Origin: RI-283 sp964487925
Lineage (GTDB): Bacteria > Pseudomonadota > Gammaproteobacteria > SZUA-140
DNA: 64,000 bases
Direction: 5' to 3'
Assembly: GCA_964487925.1 (NCBI GenBank)
Contig: CAZASZ010000003.1
Span: 1-64,000 of the forward strand
Shown here: positions 49,134 to 61,308 of the stretch, in pieces
How positions within the stretch are numbered: the stretch's first letter is position 1
Layout: every line of letters starts with the position of its first letter
Program-made: the position numbers and the translations under genes
Notes under the pieces: generated by a model
The model's database searches: none
Seen by the model: the letters and a program-made list of their open reading frames with translations, nothing else
Told to the model about the DNA's origin: nothing

Positions 49134-50675
49134 ATGCCAAACGCCCTCATCGACGCGCTGCAGGACCCGACGCTCTACGATCATCCCGTGACCGCTTTCC
49201 AAGTCATCGAGACCCATAGCTCATGGGTCCTCCTAACAGGCCTCATGGCCTATAAAATCAAGAAACCCATCGACCTGGGGTTCCTGGACTTCTCGTCCCT
49301 AGAGAAGCGCCATACCGACTGTCTGGAGGAAATCCGACTCAACCGCCGTCTGGCCGAATCGCTCTACCTGGACGTCGTGCCCATTACCGGAATCCCCGAG
49401 AAGCCCCGCCTCGGCGGGACGGGTACCGCCATAGAATACGCCGTACGGATGCGGCAGTTCGATCCGGAGACTCAGCTCGATGTGCTAATTGAAAAAGGCG
49501 AACTGACGGCGGCAATCTGTCGACGCCTCGCGAAACGCATCGCTCGCTTCCACGCTGACTGTCCGACGGCACAGGAAGACAGCGACTTCGGCCAACCCGA
49601 GGCCATCCGCCAAGCTGTCTTCGACAACTTCATCCACCTCGCTGAGATGGACATCCGCGTTGAAGAACGGGCGCATATTGACGACATACACACCTGGACG
49701 CGGACGCAACACGAGCGACTGGCGGCTTCGTTTGCCAACCGACGCGCCGCCGGCCATATACGCGAATGCCACGGTGATCTGCACCTAGCCAACATCGCGC
49801 TGATCAACGGTGATCCCTTACCCTTCGATTGCCTGGAATTCAACCCCAATCTACGCTGGATAGACACCATGAGCGAGATGGCTTTCCTGGTAATGGACCT
49901 CGACCGGCGCTGCCGAGCCGACTTGGCTCGCGTAACCCTGAATGCCTACCTAGAGGCGGGTGGGGACTATGAGGGCATTACCCTGTTTCGATACTACGCC
50001 GTCTATCGCGCCATGGTTCGGGTCAAGGTGGCCGCGATCCGTCGCACTCAGGCCGGCGCTGACGAGCTCGAAGCCCTGAGCCGAGAGATCAGCGCCGGCC
50101 TCAAACTCGCGCAGCGGTATACAATGCCCACAGAAGGTCGCCTGATCCTTACCCACGGACTATCCGGATCCGGCAAAAGCTTGGTCTCGGCCAAGCTCCT
50201 GGCAGAGGCCGACATCATCAGGACCCGCTCAGACGTCGAGCGCCGGCGCTTGTTCCCCGAATCGGCCGGACGTTATTCCGCTGCGGCCAGCCAAGCCACA
50301 TATGCGCACCTGACCCATGTCGCAAAGCACATCATCAAGGCTGGGTACAGCGCCCTGATCGATGCGACCTTCCTGAAACAGACTCAGCGCGCCGGTTTTA
50401 TCGCCTTAGCCGAAGCATTGAATTGTCCCCTGGTTATCCTTGACCTACAGGCGCCCGAAGAACTGTTGAGACAGTGGATACGTGAGCGCGCGCTCCGTGG
50501 CGGCGATCCCTCGGAGGCCGACGAGGCCGTGCTCACTCGTCAAATACAGACTTACGACCCCCTCAGCAACGGGGAACTTCGCTATGCGGTGAGCGTAGAT
50601 ACCAGTCAAACGATCGACGCCGGGGCACTCGCCGAGGCAATTCTCTCGCCAACCCACAAGAATGGCGCCGATTGA
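49134..50675 (+). CDS. APH-like phosphotransferase fused to a P-loop kinase
   Basis: The protein joins two kinase folds, and its substrate is unknown. From ATG 49134 it has 513 residues. The N-terminal half is an aminoglycoside phosphotransferase-like domain with the catalytic HGDLHLANIAL near residue 213 and DCLEFNPNLRW after it. The C-terminal half has a Walker A GLSGSGKS near residue 345, as in COG0645 predicted kinases. Longer frames reach TTG 48951, but the extra 61 residues look non-conserved. Similar fusions are widespread in proteobacteria, so antibiotic resistance is not implied. Confidence 0.85.
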   Translation: MPNALIDALQDPTLYDHPVTAFQVIETHSSWVLLTGLMAYKIKKPIDLGFLDFSSLEKRHTDCLEEIRLNRRLAESLYLDVVPITGIPEKPRLGGTGTAIEYAVRMRQFDPETQLDVLIEKGELTAAICRRLAKRIARFHADCPTAQEDSDFGQPEAIRQAVFDNFIHLAEMDIRVEERAHIDDIHTWTRTQHERLAASFANRRAAGHIRECHGDLHLANIALINGDPLPFDCLEFNPNLRWIDTMSEMAFLVMDLDRRCRADLARVTLNAYLEAGGDYEGITLFRYYAVYRAMVRVKVAAIRRTQAGADELEALSREISAGLKLAQRYTMPTEGRLILTHGLSGSGKSLVSAKLLAEADIIRTRSDVERRRLFPESAGRYSAAASQATYAHLTHVAKHIIKAGYSALIDATFLKQTQRAGFIALAEALNCPLVILDLQAPEELLRQWIRERALRGGDPSEADEAVLTRQIQTYDPLSNGELRYAVSVDTSQTIDAGALAEAILSPTHKNGAD

Positions 50676-50737
50676 TTCACGACAGCATGACTCCCGGTGA
50701 TTGGTCAAAGCTGTCCCTAAGCATTCATCATGCACTC

Positions 50738-50746
50738 TGCTATACT
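50738..50746 (+). promoter_or_regulatory. extended -10 promoter of sat
   Basis: TGCTATACT at 50738-50746 is a close extended -10. No -35 is obvious. Transcription would begin near 50753 and give a leader of about 105 bases, which includes the palindrome AACGAATTCGTT at 50786-50797, a possible operator or hairpin. Confidence 0.5.
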
Positions 50747-50856
50747 CCGACCTCCCGTCGCCACCGATTTTGGGGATGGTCGGCGAACGAATTCGTTAAC
50801 GGTCGGGAGATCGGCGCTCGCGACCCGCCTTTTTCACATAAAAATCAGGAGGCAAT

Positions 50857-52074
50857 ATGTCCAAACTCGTCAAACCACACGGTGGTGGTGAACTGCACCC
50901 CCTCTTGCTCACCGACCAGGATCTCGAGGCGGAGAAGGCGCATGCCGCCACGCTTCCCCAGGTTAGAATCGGGTCTCGGGAGACCGGCGACCTCATTATG
51001 ATGGGTATCGGCGGTTTCACCCCGCTGACCGGCTTCATGACCCATGCCGATTGGGAAGGCGTCTGCGACGGGTACCGTATGGTCAGCGGGCTGTTCTGGC
51101 CGATTCCGATTACGTTGTCCACCGACCAGGCCACCGCCGATACGCTCAACACGGGCGCGGAGATTGCCCTAGTCAGCGATGAGACCGGCGAGATCATGGC
51201 GACCATGCAGCTGACCGAAAAATACACCATAGACAAGGCTCATGAGTGTATCTCGGTCTTCAAGACTACCGACGAGGCCCATCCTGGCGTCAAGATGGTC
51301 ATGGAACAAGGTGAGGTCAACTTGGCCGGTCCGGTCAAAGTCCTGTCCGAGGGCGATTTCGCTGAACGCTTCCCAGGCATCTACATGACGCCTACCCAAA
51401 CCCGCGCCCTGTTTGAAGAGAAGAACTGGAATACGGTCGCGGCCTTTCAAACCCGCAACCCCATGCATCGCTCGCACGAGTATCTGGCTAAGATCGCTGT
51501 CGAGACCTGTGATGGTCTGCTGATCCATTCGCTGCTCGGTAAACTCAAGCCCGGTGACATCCCCGCCGAGGTCCGCAGCGACGCCATCAACGCACTGGTG
51601 GATAACTATTTCGTCGACAACACCGTCGTCCACGCCGGTTATCCGCTCGACATGCGCTACGCAGGTCCCCGCGAAGCCCTGCTGCATGCGCTATTCCGCC
51701 AAAACTACGGCTGCTCGCACCTCCTGGTAGGCCGTGATCATGCCGGTGTCGGCGACTACTACGGCCCCTTCGATGCTCACCACATCTTCGACGATATCCC
51801 GGCCGATGCCCTCGAGACCCAGCCGATCAAGATCGACTGGACCTTCTGGTGCTATCGCTGCAACGGCATGGCTTCTATGCGGACCTGCCCGCATGGCGGC
51901 GAGGATCGTCTGATGGTATCAGGCACCAAGCTGCGCAAGGCCCTCTCCGAAGGCGAGGAAGTCTCTCCCGAGTTCAGCCGTCCCGAGATCCTCGACATCC
52001 TGCGCGCCTACTACGCGGGCATTGATCCCGAGAACCGCGTCGAGGTCAAACTCAGCGGCCATTCGGCGCGCTGA
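50857..52074 (+). CDS. sat: sulfate adenylyltransferase (ATP sulfurylase), dissimilatory type
   Basis: Sat converts APS and pyrophosphate to ATP and sulfate in sulfur oxidisers, or the reverse in sulfate reducers. The 405-residue homo-oligomeric form is the type linked to energy metabolism rather than Cys[13 protein letters not shown] at residues 198-208 holds the nucleotide-binding HxxH (His204, His207), and [15 protein letters not shown] follows. The ATG has a strong AGGAGG site. It is a single gene; aprBA and other sulfur genes are not in the window. Oxidation is inferred from the gammaproteobacterial context. Confidence 0.97.
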   Translation: MSKLVKPHGGGELHPLLLTDQDLEAEKAHAATLPQVRIGSRETGDLIMMGIGGFTPLTGFMTHADWEGVCDGYRMVSGLFWPIPITLSTDQATADTLNTGAEIALVSDETGEIMATMQLTEKYTIDKAHECISVFKTTDEAHPGVKMVMEQGEVNLAGPVKVLSEGDFAERFPGIYMTPTQTRALFEEKNWNTVAAFQTRNPMHRSHEYLAKIAVETCDGLLIHSLLGKLKPGDIPAEVRSDAINALVDNYFVDNTVVHAGYPLDMRYAGPREALLHALFRQNYGCSHLLVGRDHAGVGDYYGPFDAHHIFDDIPADALETQPIKIDWTFWCYRCNGMASMRTCPHGGEDRLMVSGTKLRKALSEGEEVSPEFSRPEILDILRAYYAGIDPENRVEVKLSGHSAR

Positions 52075-52091
52075 TCTGCCTTCTGCTATAC

Positions 52092-52118
52092 ACGGGGCCG
52101 GATATCACCCGGCCCCGT
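52092..52118 (+). terminator. GC-rich stem-loop after sat
   Basis: A perfect 10-base-pair stem (ACGGGGCCGG at 52092-52101, CCGGCCCCGT at 52109-52118) with a seven-base loop begins 18 bases after the sat stop. There is no clear T-run after it. It probably ends or stabilises the sat transcript. Confidence 0.55.
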
Positions 52119-52199
52119 CCTTGCGGGGTGTGCACCCGTTCGGGACCCTGCTACAATCCTAGGCAATTCCAGTGTTTCTAGTCGATACTTAGGGGTGAC

Positions 52200-53567
52200 A
52201 TGCAAGCGTCCATCATCGATTCCGCCTACGAGCTCCTCGACGAAACCATCCTCTACCACAATGGCCAGCCCGTAGGTACGACGGCGGCGGTCCCCAGCAA
52301 TCTCTCGGCCGTCAATTACGGCGACTGTTTTATTCGCGACTTCTTTCCCTCCGCACTTGTCTTTCTCATGAAGGGCGAACCCGAAATCGTCCGTAACTTC
52401 CTGACCACTGTGCTGTCCCTATGCGATCAGCAGGAACACATGCCCGGCCATGAATATGCGGAAGGCCTGATGCCGGCCAGTTTCGAGGTCGCAGCCACCG
52501 AGGATGGCGGCAGCAAGCTCGTGGCTGACTTCGGTGATCGCGCCATCGGTCGCGTAGCGCCCGTGGACTCGGCAACTTGGTGGATGATCCTGCTCCGGGT
52601 CTACTCACTGGCAACCGGGGACATCGAGCTGGCGCACAGTGAACGCTTCCAGGAAGGCATGCGCAAGGTCCTCGGGCTCTATCTGCATGAGAGCTTCGAG
52701 ATATCCCCGGCCATGCTGGTACCGGACGCAGCTTTCATGATCGATCGCCGGATGGGGGTTTACGGCCACCCACTCGAGATCCAGGCACTGTTCTACGGCA
52801 TGCTGGCCACGGCCCAGGAACTGCTACTACCCGGACCGAAGAACGACGGCCTGCTGCGAATCATCAACAAACGCATGCCGGCGCTCTGCTCCTATGTCCG
52901 ACTGTTCTATTGGCTCGACGAACAGCGCCTCAACGAGATCCACCGCTACAAGTCCGAGGAGTTCGGCTGGGACGCGCAAAACCTGCTCAATATCTACCCC
53001 GAAACCATACCGGACTGGCTCGACGGCTGGCTGTGCCGTAACGATGGCTACATGGTCGGCAATATCGGTCCCGGTAAAATCGACTTCCGTTATTTTGCGG
53101 GCGGCAACCTGCTCGCAATCATCTTCGGGCTTACGACCGACGCGCAGGGCGACATGATCATGCGCCTCTACGAATCACACTGGGACAGCCTAACCGGCCG
53201 GATGCCGTTCAAACTCGTCTACCCGGCGGTGAGCGGTCAGGAGTGGGCCCTGCTGACCGGATGCGACCCAAAGAATTCGCCCTGGTCCTATCACAACGGC
53301 GGTAACTGGCCCTGCCTACTCTGGATGTTTACCTGCGCGGCCATCCGCACGGGGCACGCCGATCTGGCGGCGCGGGCCGTCGAGGTTGCCGCGGCGCGTC
53401 TGCAGCGGGACCACTGGCCCGAATACTATGATGGCCAGATGGGCTCACTGATCGGTCGCCGTGCCAACCTGAACCAGACCTGGACCGCGACGGCGCTGAT
53501 TATCGCCCATCAGCTACTCGACAATCCGGATAGCCTGGCCGTCTTCGAGGCCCTAATCAGCACATGA
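52200..53567 (+). CDS. GH100 neutral/alkaline invertase
   Basis: This enzyme should hydrolyse sucrose to glucose and fructose in the cytoplasm. The 455 residues have no signal peptide. VAPVDSATWWMILL near residue 119-132 includes the likely catalytic Asp123, and DPKNSPWSYHNGGNWPCLLW (near 360) and WPEYYDGQ (near 402) are signatures of the family shared by cyanobacteria, plants and some proteobacteria. A GGGGTG site precedes the ATG. It overlaps the HDOD gene by four bases. Confidence 0.9.
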   Translation: MQASIIDSAYELLDETILYHNGQPVGTTAAVPSNLSAVNYGDCFIRDFFPSALVFLMKGEPEIVRNFLTTVLSLCDQQEHMPGHEYAEGLMPASFEVAATEDGGSKLVADFGDRAIGRVAPVDSATWWMILLRVYSLATGDIELAHSERFQEGMRKVLGLYLHESFEISPAMLVPDAAFMIDRRMGVYGHPLEIQALFYGMLATAQELLLPGPKNDGLLRIINKRMPALCSYVRLFYWLDEQRLNEIHRYKSEEFGWDAQNLLNIYPETIPDWLDGWLCRNDGYMVGNIGPGKIDFRYFAGGNLLAIIFGLTTDAQGDMIMRLYESHWDSLTGRMPFKLVYPAVSGQEWALLTGCDPKNSPWSYHNGGNWPCLLWMFTCAAIRTGHADLAARAVEVAAARLQRDHWPEYYDGQMGSLIGRRANLNQTWTATALIIAHQLLDNPDSLAVFEALIST

Positions 53568-54376
53568 TCGCTATCAGCCAACTTCGTTTGCCCGCCGTTT
53601 CACCGGAGGGAATGCACGCCATTGACCTGCTCAACCAGGACGAACCCGACATCCGCGCGCTGACCGAGTGCATCCTCCGCGATTCGATCAGCGCGCTGGC
53701 ACTGATCAAGTACGCCAATTCACCGCTCTTCCGGCGCCCCACGCCGATCGACTCCGTCCATGGCGCCATCCGCGTCCTCGGACTCCGAAACGTCCGTAGC
53801 GCCTTACTCGTCGCGACCATTCGCGGCCTGGCTGAAAACCTACCACAGAACTGCTGGATCATCGCACGACACTGCACCGACTGCGCCTTCCTGGCCGCGC
53901 GTTTGGTCCAAAATATTCAACCCGAGATCGTCGACGAGATGGCCTTTCTGGGCCTGATCCATGACATGGGCATGCTGATTCTGGCAAGCAACTTCCCTGA
54001 AGCCTATAGCCGGATCATGGACCTCTCGATCAGCGAGGGTGAAGTCATCGGCAACCTCGAAGAGGCCGAGTTCGGGGTACAGCATGATGACATCATCGAA
54101 CGCCTCTTCAAGGATTTTCGGCTACCCGTTGAGCAGATCAACCTGCTGTCGTGTTACCACCGTGAGGTCTGTTTGCCCGATGACGACCCGCAACTCATTC
54201 GCCGCATGGTCCTCGACCTGGCCCACGCCATCTGGACCGACAGCCTCGGTGAGATAGCCTTCCACGAGACCTGCGGGGATCAGGACATCGAAGGACTCAC
54301 AGCCCGACTCGGGATCATGCCCGACGACCTGACGGCTATACGGGACGAGTACATAAGACTCAAAGACGCAAGCTGA
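53564..54376 (+). CDS. HDOD domain protein
   Basis: HDOD proteins are regulatory relatives of HD phosphohydrolases and usually act in signalling without catalysis. The 270 residues are almost all one HDOD domain: ISALALIKYANSPLFRR near 45, GAIRVLGLRNVRSALL near 68, and LIHDMGMLILA near 131. There is no output domain. The start overlaps the invertase gene as ATGA, so the two are translated together; why they are linked is not known. Confidence 0.88.
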   Translation: MIAISQLRLPAVSPEGMHAIDLLNQDEPDIRALTECILRDSISALALIKYANSPLFRRPTPIDSVHGAIRVLGLRNVRSALLVATIRGLAENLPQNCWIIARHCTDCAFLAARLVQNIQPEIVDEMAFLGLIHDMGMLILASNFPEAYSRIMDLSISEGEVIGNLEEAEFGVQHDDIIERLFKDFRLPVEQINLLSCYHREVCLPDDDPQLIRRMVLDLAHAIWTDSLGEIAFHETCGDQDIEGLTARLGIMPDDLTAIRDEYIRLKDAS

Positions 54377-54437
54377 TATTGGCCGGGCGCGCACTATACA
54401 CGCCCCACAGTCCTCTTTAACGAGGTATGGAAGAACA

Positions 54438-55238
54438 ATGTGTCCGCCCCGCACCCGAAGTAAACGGCCCACGAAAACGTTCACTACCCACCTGTTCCTA
54501 ATTTGCGCCCTATTAATCCCGAGCTTCTCCTACGCCGATGGCCTGGTACTCGAGGTCATCCCGCTCCACCACCGCTCCTCGTCAGCGATCGCGCCCATGG
54601 TCCGTGGCTTCATCGCCAAGGGTGGGACCATCAAGGCGGCCGACGACAAACTCATGGTACGCACGAATCCGAGCAACCTGAAAGAACTGCGCAAACTCGT
54701 CGCCAAATTGGATGTACCGCTGCGCCACCTGCTCATCACGGTGAGACAATTGTCAGGTGAACGCGCGCGGCGAGCGGGGACGGTCGGTGAACTCCGTGTC
54801 TGGCAAACCGAGAATTCTGACGACGCCAACCGGACACAGCAGGTTCAGGTGCTGGAAGGCAAGGAGGCCTTTATCGACGTGGGCCGCGAGATCCCCATCA
54901 GCGACTTTGCCGTTTCGCAATCGCAAACCGGGACGATTTTCGAACAAAAAACCCGCTATATCGGGGCGACTACGGGGTTCTCCGTCCGCCCTCACCTCGA
55001 TGGCGATACCGTGAATATCGATATTACCGCCACTCAAAAACGCCAATCCGGCGTCGCTTCACCACCTGAGTTCGAGACCCAGGCGGTACATACCACCGCA
55101 TCGGGAAAATTGGGCGAGTGGATAACCATCGGAGCCAGCGCTGCGCGGGAAAGGACCCCAGGAATCATCGATTATTCGACCTCAAAGCGGGACGAACAGG
55201 ACCGACGGACGCTGCTGAGAGTGACCATGTCCCCATGA
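54438..55238 (+). CDS. mini-secretin-like exported protein
   Basis: The 266-residue protein looks like a shortened secretin. A signal peptide covers about residues 15-33. An N1-like subdomain follows (LEVIPLHHRSSSAIAPMV, then LKELRKLVAKLDVP), then a part like the start of the secretin core (VQVLEGKEAFIDVGREIP near 137, and TGFSVRPHLDGDTVNIDITA near 178). The usual membrane-inserting hairpins and long C-terminal part are missing, so a complete pore is unlikely. It follows the HDOD gene by 61 bases; role unknown. Confidence 0.75.
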   Translation: MCPPRTRSKRPTKTFTTHLFLICALLIPSFSYADGLVLEVIPLHHRSSSAIAPMVRGFIAKGGTIKAADDKLMVRTNPSNLKELRKLVAKLDVPLRHLLITVRQLSGERARRAGTVGELRVWQTENSDDANRTQQVQVLEGKEAFIDVGREIPISDFAVSQSQTGTIFEQKTRYIGATTGFSVRPHLDGDTVNIDITATQKRQSGVASPPEFETQAVHTTASGKLGEWITIGASAARERTPGIIDYSTSKRDEQDRRTLLRVTMSP

Positions 55239-55251
55239 GCCAATTCTTTGC

Positions 55252-55839
55252 TCAGTTGTCAGCAGATGCCTTGTTTGAGCTCATCGTTTTTCGGTCGGAA
55301 TCTTCTGCCTCCGTCCTCCGGGGCCGATAGCGACGAACCTTGCCGCTATCTGAATACTTGGCATCGTACATCGCTTGATCCGCCAGACTGATCAACCCCG
55401 CAGCATTCTCGCTGTCATCCGGATATATCGAGTAACCCATGCTGACTTCCACGTTAATCACGTGTCCATCGATTTCCAAGGGCTGATTTAAAGTATTGAT
55501 CATTCGCTCCACGGCCGGAAGCACCTCGCTTTCGTCCTCTAGCTCGCTGAGCAAGACAATGAATTCGTCGCCGCCAAGTCGCGCCACCGTGTCACCGCCC
55601 CGAACAGAAGTCCTGAGACGTCGCGCAACCTCTATGAGTACGCGATCGCCGGCGGCATGGCCGAAATTATCGTTAATCGGTTTGAAGTTATCCAGGTCGG
55701 CAAAACAGACCACCAACAAACGTCTAGTGCGGGCGTTTCGGGCAATGGCCAAGTTGAGGCGGTCAAACATCAGGGTACGGTTAGGCAGTTGTGTTAGCGC
55801 GTCGTGATAGGCCTTGCCCAAATGAGGCAACGTCGACAA
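55252..55839 (-). CDS. GGDEF domain protein, apparently lacking its N terminus
   Basis: Diguanylate cyclases make cyclic di-GMP. The 195 residues are a GGDEF domain alone: the GGDEF signature near residue 90, the inhibitory site RGGD five residues before it, and MGYSIYPDDSENAAGLISLADQAMYDAK near the end. The only in-frame start is a TTG with a poorly spaced site, and a stop lies four codons upstream. Conserved DALTQLPNR sits at residue 13, so the domain is whole but any sensor part is gone. A truncated remnant is likely; activity is possible. Confidence 0.7.
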   Translation of the reverse strand: MSTLPHLGKAYHDALTQLPNRTLMFDRLNLAIARNARTRRLLVVCFADLDNFKPINDNFGHAAGDRVLIEVARRLRTSVRGGDTVARLGGDEFIVLLSELEDESEVLPAVERMINTLNQPLEIDGHVINVEVSMGYSIYPDDSENAAGLISLADQAMYDAKYSDSGKVRRYRPRRTEAEDSDRKTMSSNKASADN

Positions 55840-55903
55840 AACTCCAGGTCAATTGAGATTCTGCTCCTAAACCACCAATAAACTTCCGATAGAACAGATT
55901 GAA

Positions 55904-55931
55904 AAAAAGGGCCTCAAATGAGGCCCTTTTT
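55904..55931 (-). terminator. intrinsic terminator of htpG
   Basis: A perfect 13-base-pair inverted repeat (AAAAAGGGCCTCA at 55904-55916, TGAGGCCCTTTTT at 55919-55931) begins about 37 bases after the htpG stop. Read on the minus strand it ends in TTTTTTTC, a classical intrinsic terminator. It could also act in the other direction. Confidence 0.88.
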
Positions 55932-55967
55932 GGTTGAAGACTCCGAAGAATCTCTACTATTTCGGTT

Positions 55968-57887
55968 TTAGCCCGCCATACGATGCAATAAACCGTTGAG
56001 GCGTTTTACGAACAGAGCCGGGTCCTCAAGCTGACCGCCCTCGCTGAGCAGGGCTTGATCGTGCAGGATGTGGACCCAGTCGGCGAAACGTTCCTCGTCC
56101 TGCTCGTCACGCACACTCGCCATCAGTGGATGCTGCGGGTTGACCTCAAGGATGGGCTCGCTGTTCGGGACGGCCTGCCCTGCCGACTCCAACATACGGC
56201 GCAGATTCAGAGCCATCTCGTCCTCTTCAACAACCAGACAGGCCGGCGAGTCGGTCAGACGATCGGTCACACGGACCTCCTTGACCTGATCACCAAGCAC
56301 CTCTTTCATGCGCGTCGTAATGTCTCCGAGTTCGTCGGCGGCCTGCTTGCGGGCCTCCTTTTCAGCCTCGTCCTCGAGCTCGCCGAGTTCAAGATCGCCC
56401 TTGGCAACCGAACGCAATTGCTTGTCGTCGAAGGCATCTAGCGCGGTCAGCATCCAGTCATCTACCCGCTCATGCATGAGCAGAACCTCAATGCCCTTCT
56501 TCTTGAAGACCTCAAGGTGCGGGCTGTTGCACGCCGCCGTCAGGCTGTCTGCGGTGATGTAGTAGATCTTGTCCTGACCTTCCTTCATGCGCGAGACATA
56601 ATCGGCGAGCGATACGTCCTCGGCATCGCCTTCGGAAGTCGTCGACGTGAAGCGAAGCAGACCGGACAGCGTTTCTTTGTTGGCGGAGTCCTCGACAATG
56701 CCTTCCTTAAGGACACGGCCGAACTCCTTCCAAAAGCTCTGATACTTCTCGGCGTCATCCTTGGCCATACTGGAGAGCAGCCCCAGGACCTTCTTGACCG
56801 AGGCAGCGCGCATGACGTCGATCTGACGGTTGTTTTGCAGGATCTCGCGCGATACGTTGAGCGGCAGGTCATCGGAGTCGATGACGCCACGAATGAAACG
56901 CAGGTAACGCGGCATCAGCTGCTCGGCGTCTTCCATGATGAAGACGCGGTGGACATAAAGTTTGATGCCGTGACGCTGCTGCTGATCCCAAAGGTCGAAT
57001 GGAGCCCGTTTCGGGATAAAGAGCAGCGAGGTATAAGACTGGCGACCCTCGGTGCGGGTATGCACCCAGGACAGCGGGTCTTCGAAATCGTGGCCGACAT
57101 GCTTGTAGAATTCGCCGTATTCCTCGTCCGTGACCTCTGACTTGGGACGCGACCACAGGGCCGAGGCCTGATTCACGGTCTCGTATTCTGCTTTCTCTTC
57201 CGCAGTATCGTCCGCCTCCTCCTCGGTCGCCTCATCGGCGGCGGCCTTCATGTTAATGGGTAAGGCGATGCTATCGGAATATTTGCGCACGACGGTACGT
57301 AGGCGGTAGCCCTCAAGGAATTCTTCCTCATCCTTACGCAGGTGCAGCGTAATTCGGGTCCCGCGCTCGGCGCGTTCAATGGTCTCGAGCGAATAACTGC
57401 CCTCGCCTTCCGACTCCCAGCGCACACCGTGCTCGGCACCCAGTCCGGCGCGGCGGGTCTCCAACGTGACCTTGTCGGCCACAATAAAACTCGAATAGAA
57501 ACCGACGCCGAACTGGCCGATCATGCGCGCATCCTTGGCCTGATCCCCACTCAGGGAATCAAGGAACTGGCGTGTGCCCGAGCGAGCGATCGTACCGATA
57601 TTGTCCATGACCTCTTGGCGGTTCATGCCGATGCCGTTATCGGTGATGGTCAGCGTTCGGGCCTCCTTGTCGATATCGATCCGCACATTGAGCTCACTCT
57701 GACCTTCATAGAGGGCGTCATCGGTCAGGGCCTCGAAGCGCAGCTTGTCGCAGGCATCGGCTGCATTGGATAACAGCTCGCGCAGAAAGATCTCCTTGTT
57801 CGAATAGAGGGAATGGATCATCAGATGCAGGAGCTGCTTGGCCTCGGTCTGAAAATCCAGCGTTTCTCTGTGAGTCTCTATGGTCAT
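55968..57887 (-). CDS. htpG: molecular chaperone HtpG (Hsp90)
   Basis: HtpG is the bacterial Hsp90, a dimeric ATP-dependent chaperone in the cytoplasm. The 639 residues include the N-terminal ATP-binding Bergerat fold ([20 protein letters not shown], then DNGIGM and [11 protein letters not shown]), the middle domain, and the C-terminal dimerisation domain. An acidic linker ([11 protein letters not shown], near 225) is present. It is a single gene with its own terminator and a probable heat-shock promoter. Confidence 0.98.
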   Translation of the reverse strand: MTIETHRETLDFQTEAKQLLHLMIHSLYSNKEIFLRELLSNAADACDKLRFEALTDDALYEGQSELNVRIDIDKEARTLTITDNGIGMNRQEVMDNIGTIARSGTRQFLDSLSGDQAKDARMIGQFGVGFYSSFIVADKVTLETRRAGLGAEHGVRWESEGEGSYSLETIERAERGTRITLHLRKDEEEFLEGYRLRTVVRKYSDSIALPINMKAAADEATEEEADDTAEEKAEYETVNQASALWSRPKSEVTDEEYGEFYKHVGHDFEDPLSWVHTRTEGRQSYTSLLFIPKRAPFDLWDQQQRHGIKLYVHRVFIMEDAEQLMPRYLRFIRGVIDSDDLPLNVSREILQNNRQIDVMRAASVKKVLGLLSSMAKDDAEKYQSFWKEFGRVLKEGIVEDSANKETLSGLLRFTSTTSEGDAEDVSLADYVSRMKEGQDKIYYITADSLTAACNSPHLEVFKKKGIEVLLMHERVDDWMLTALDAFDDKQLRSVAKGDLELGELEDEAEKEARKQAADELGDITTRMKEVLGDQVKEVRVTDRLTDSPACLVVEEDEMALNLRRMLESAGQAVPNSEPILEVNPQHPLMASVRDEQDEERFADWVHILHDQALLSEGGQLEDPALFVKRLNGLLHRMAG

Positions 57888-58053
57888 TGCTCTCTCTCGT
57901 CGTTCATTTATTCATGGAATGTTAGCGACGGGCGATTTCCCGAACGCCCTGTAAAACGGGGCGCACAACGTCCCGTTTCGCGCTATTATGCGTCCTAATA
58001 TCGCGGCTACTACGCCCTGAAGTGTCGATCAGGTCGTTGATACCGCACCCTCT

Positions 58054-58081
58054 TTATGGGGGCATTTGACCGGATTTAAAG
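58054..58081 (-). promoter_or_regulatory. sigma-32-like heat-shock promoter of htpG
   Basis: On the minus strand CTTTAA (58081-58076) and CCCCATAA (58061-58054) are 14 bases apart, close to the sigma-32 consensus CTTGAA and CCCCATNT. The start would be about 160 bases before the htpG ATG. The same 306-base gap (57888-58193) must also hold the pgm promoter, for which no clear boxes were found. Confidence 0.6.
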
Positions 58082-58157
58082 CCCGAACGGACACCCGGAC
58101 CAAACCGGAGCGGCCAAACAAGTGTCCATTGCACGGACCATCCGGTTGCAAACTTGA

Positions 58158-61294
<3,137 letters not shown>

Positions 61295-61308
61295 CGACAA
61301 GTGAAGAG

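Noticed and set aside
56472..57140. Open frame of 222 codons on the plus strand opposite htpG
   Set aside because: Antisense to conserved htpG sequence, with no start signal.
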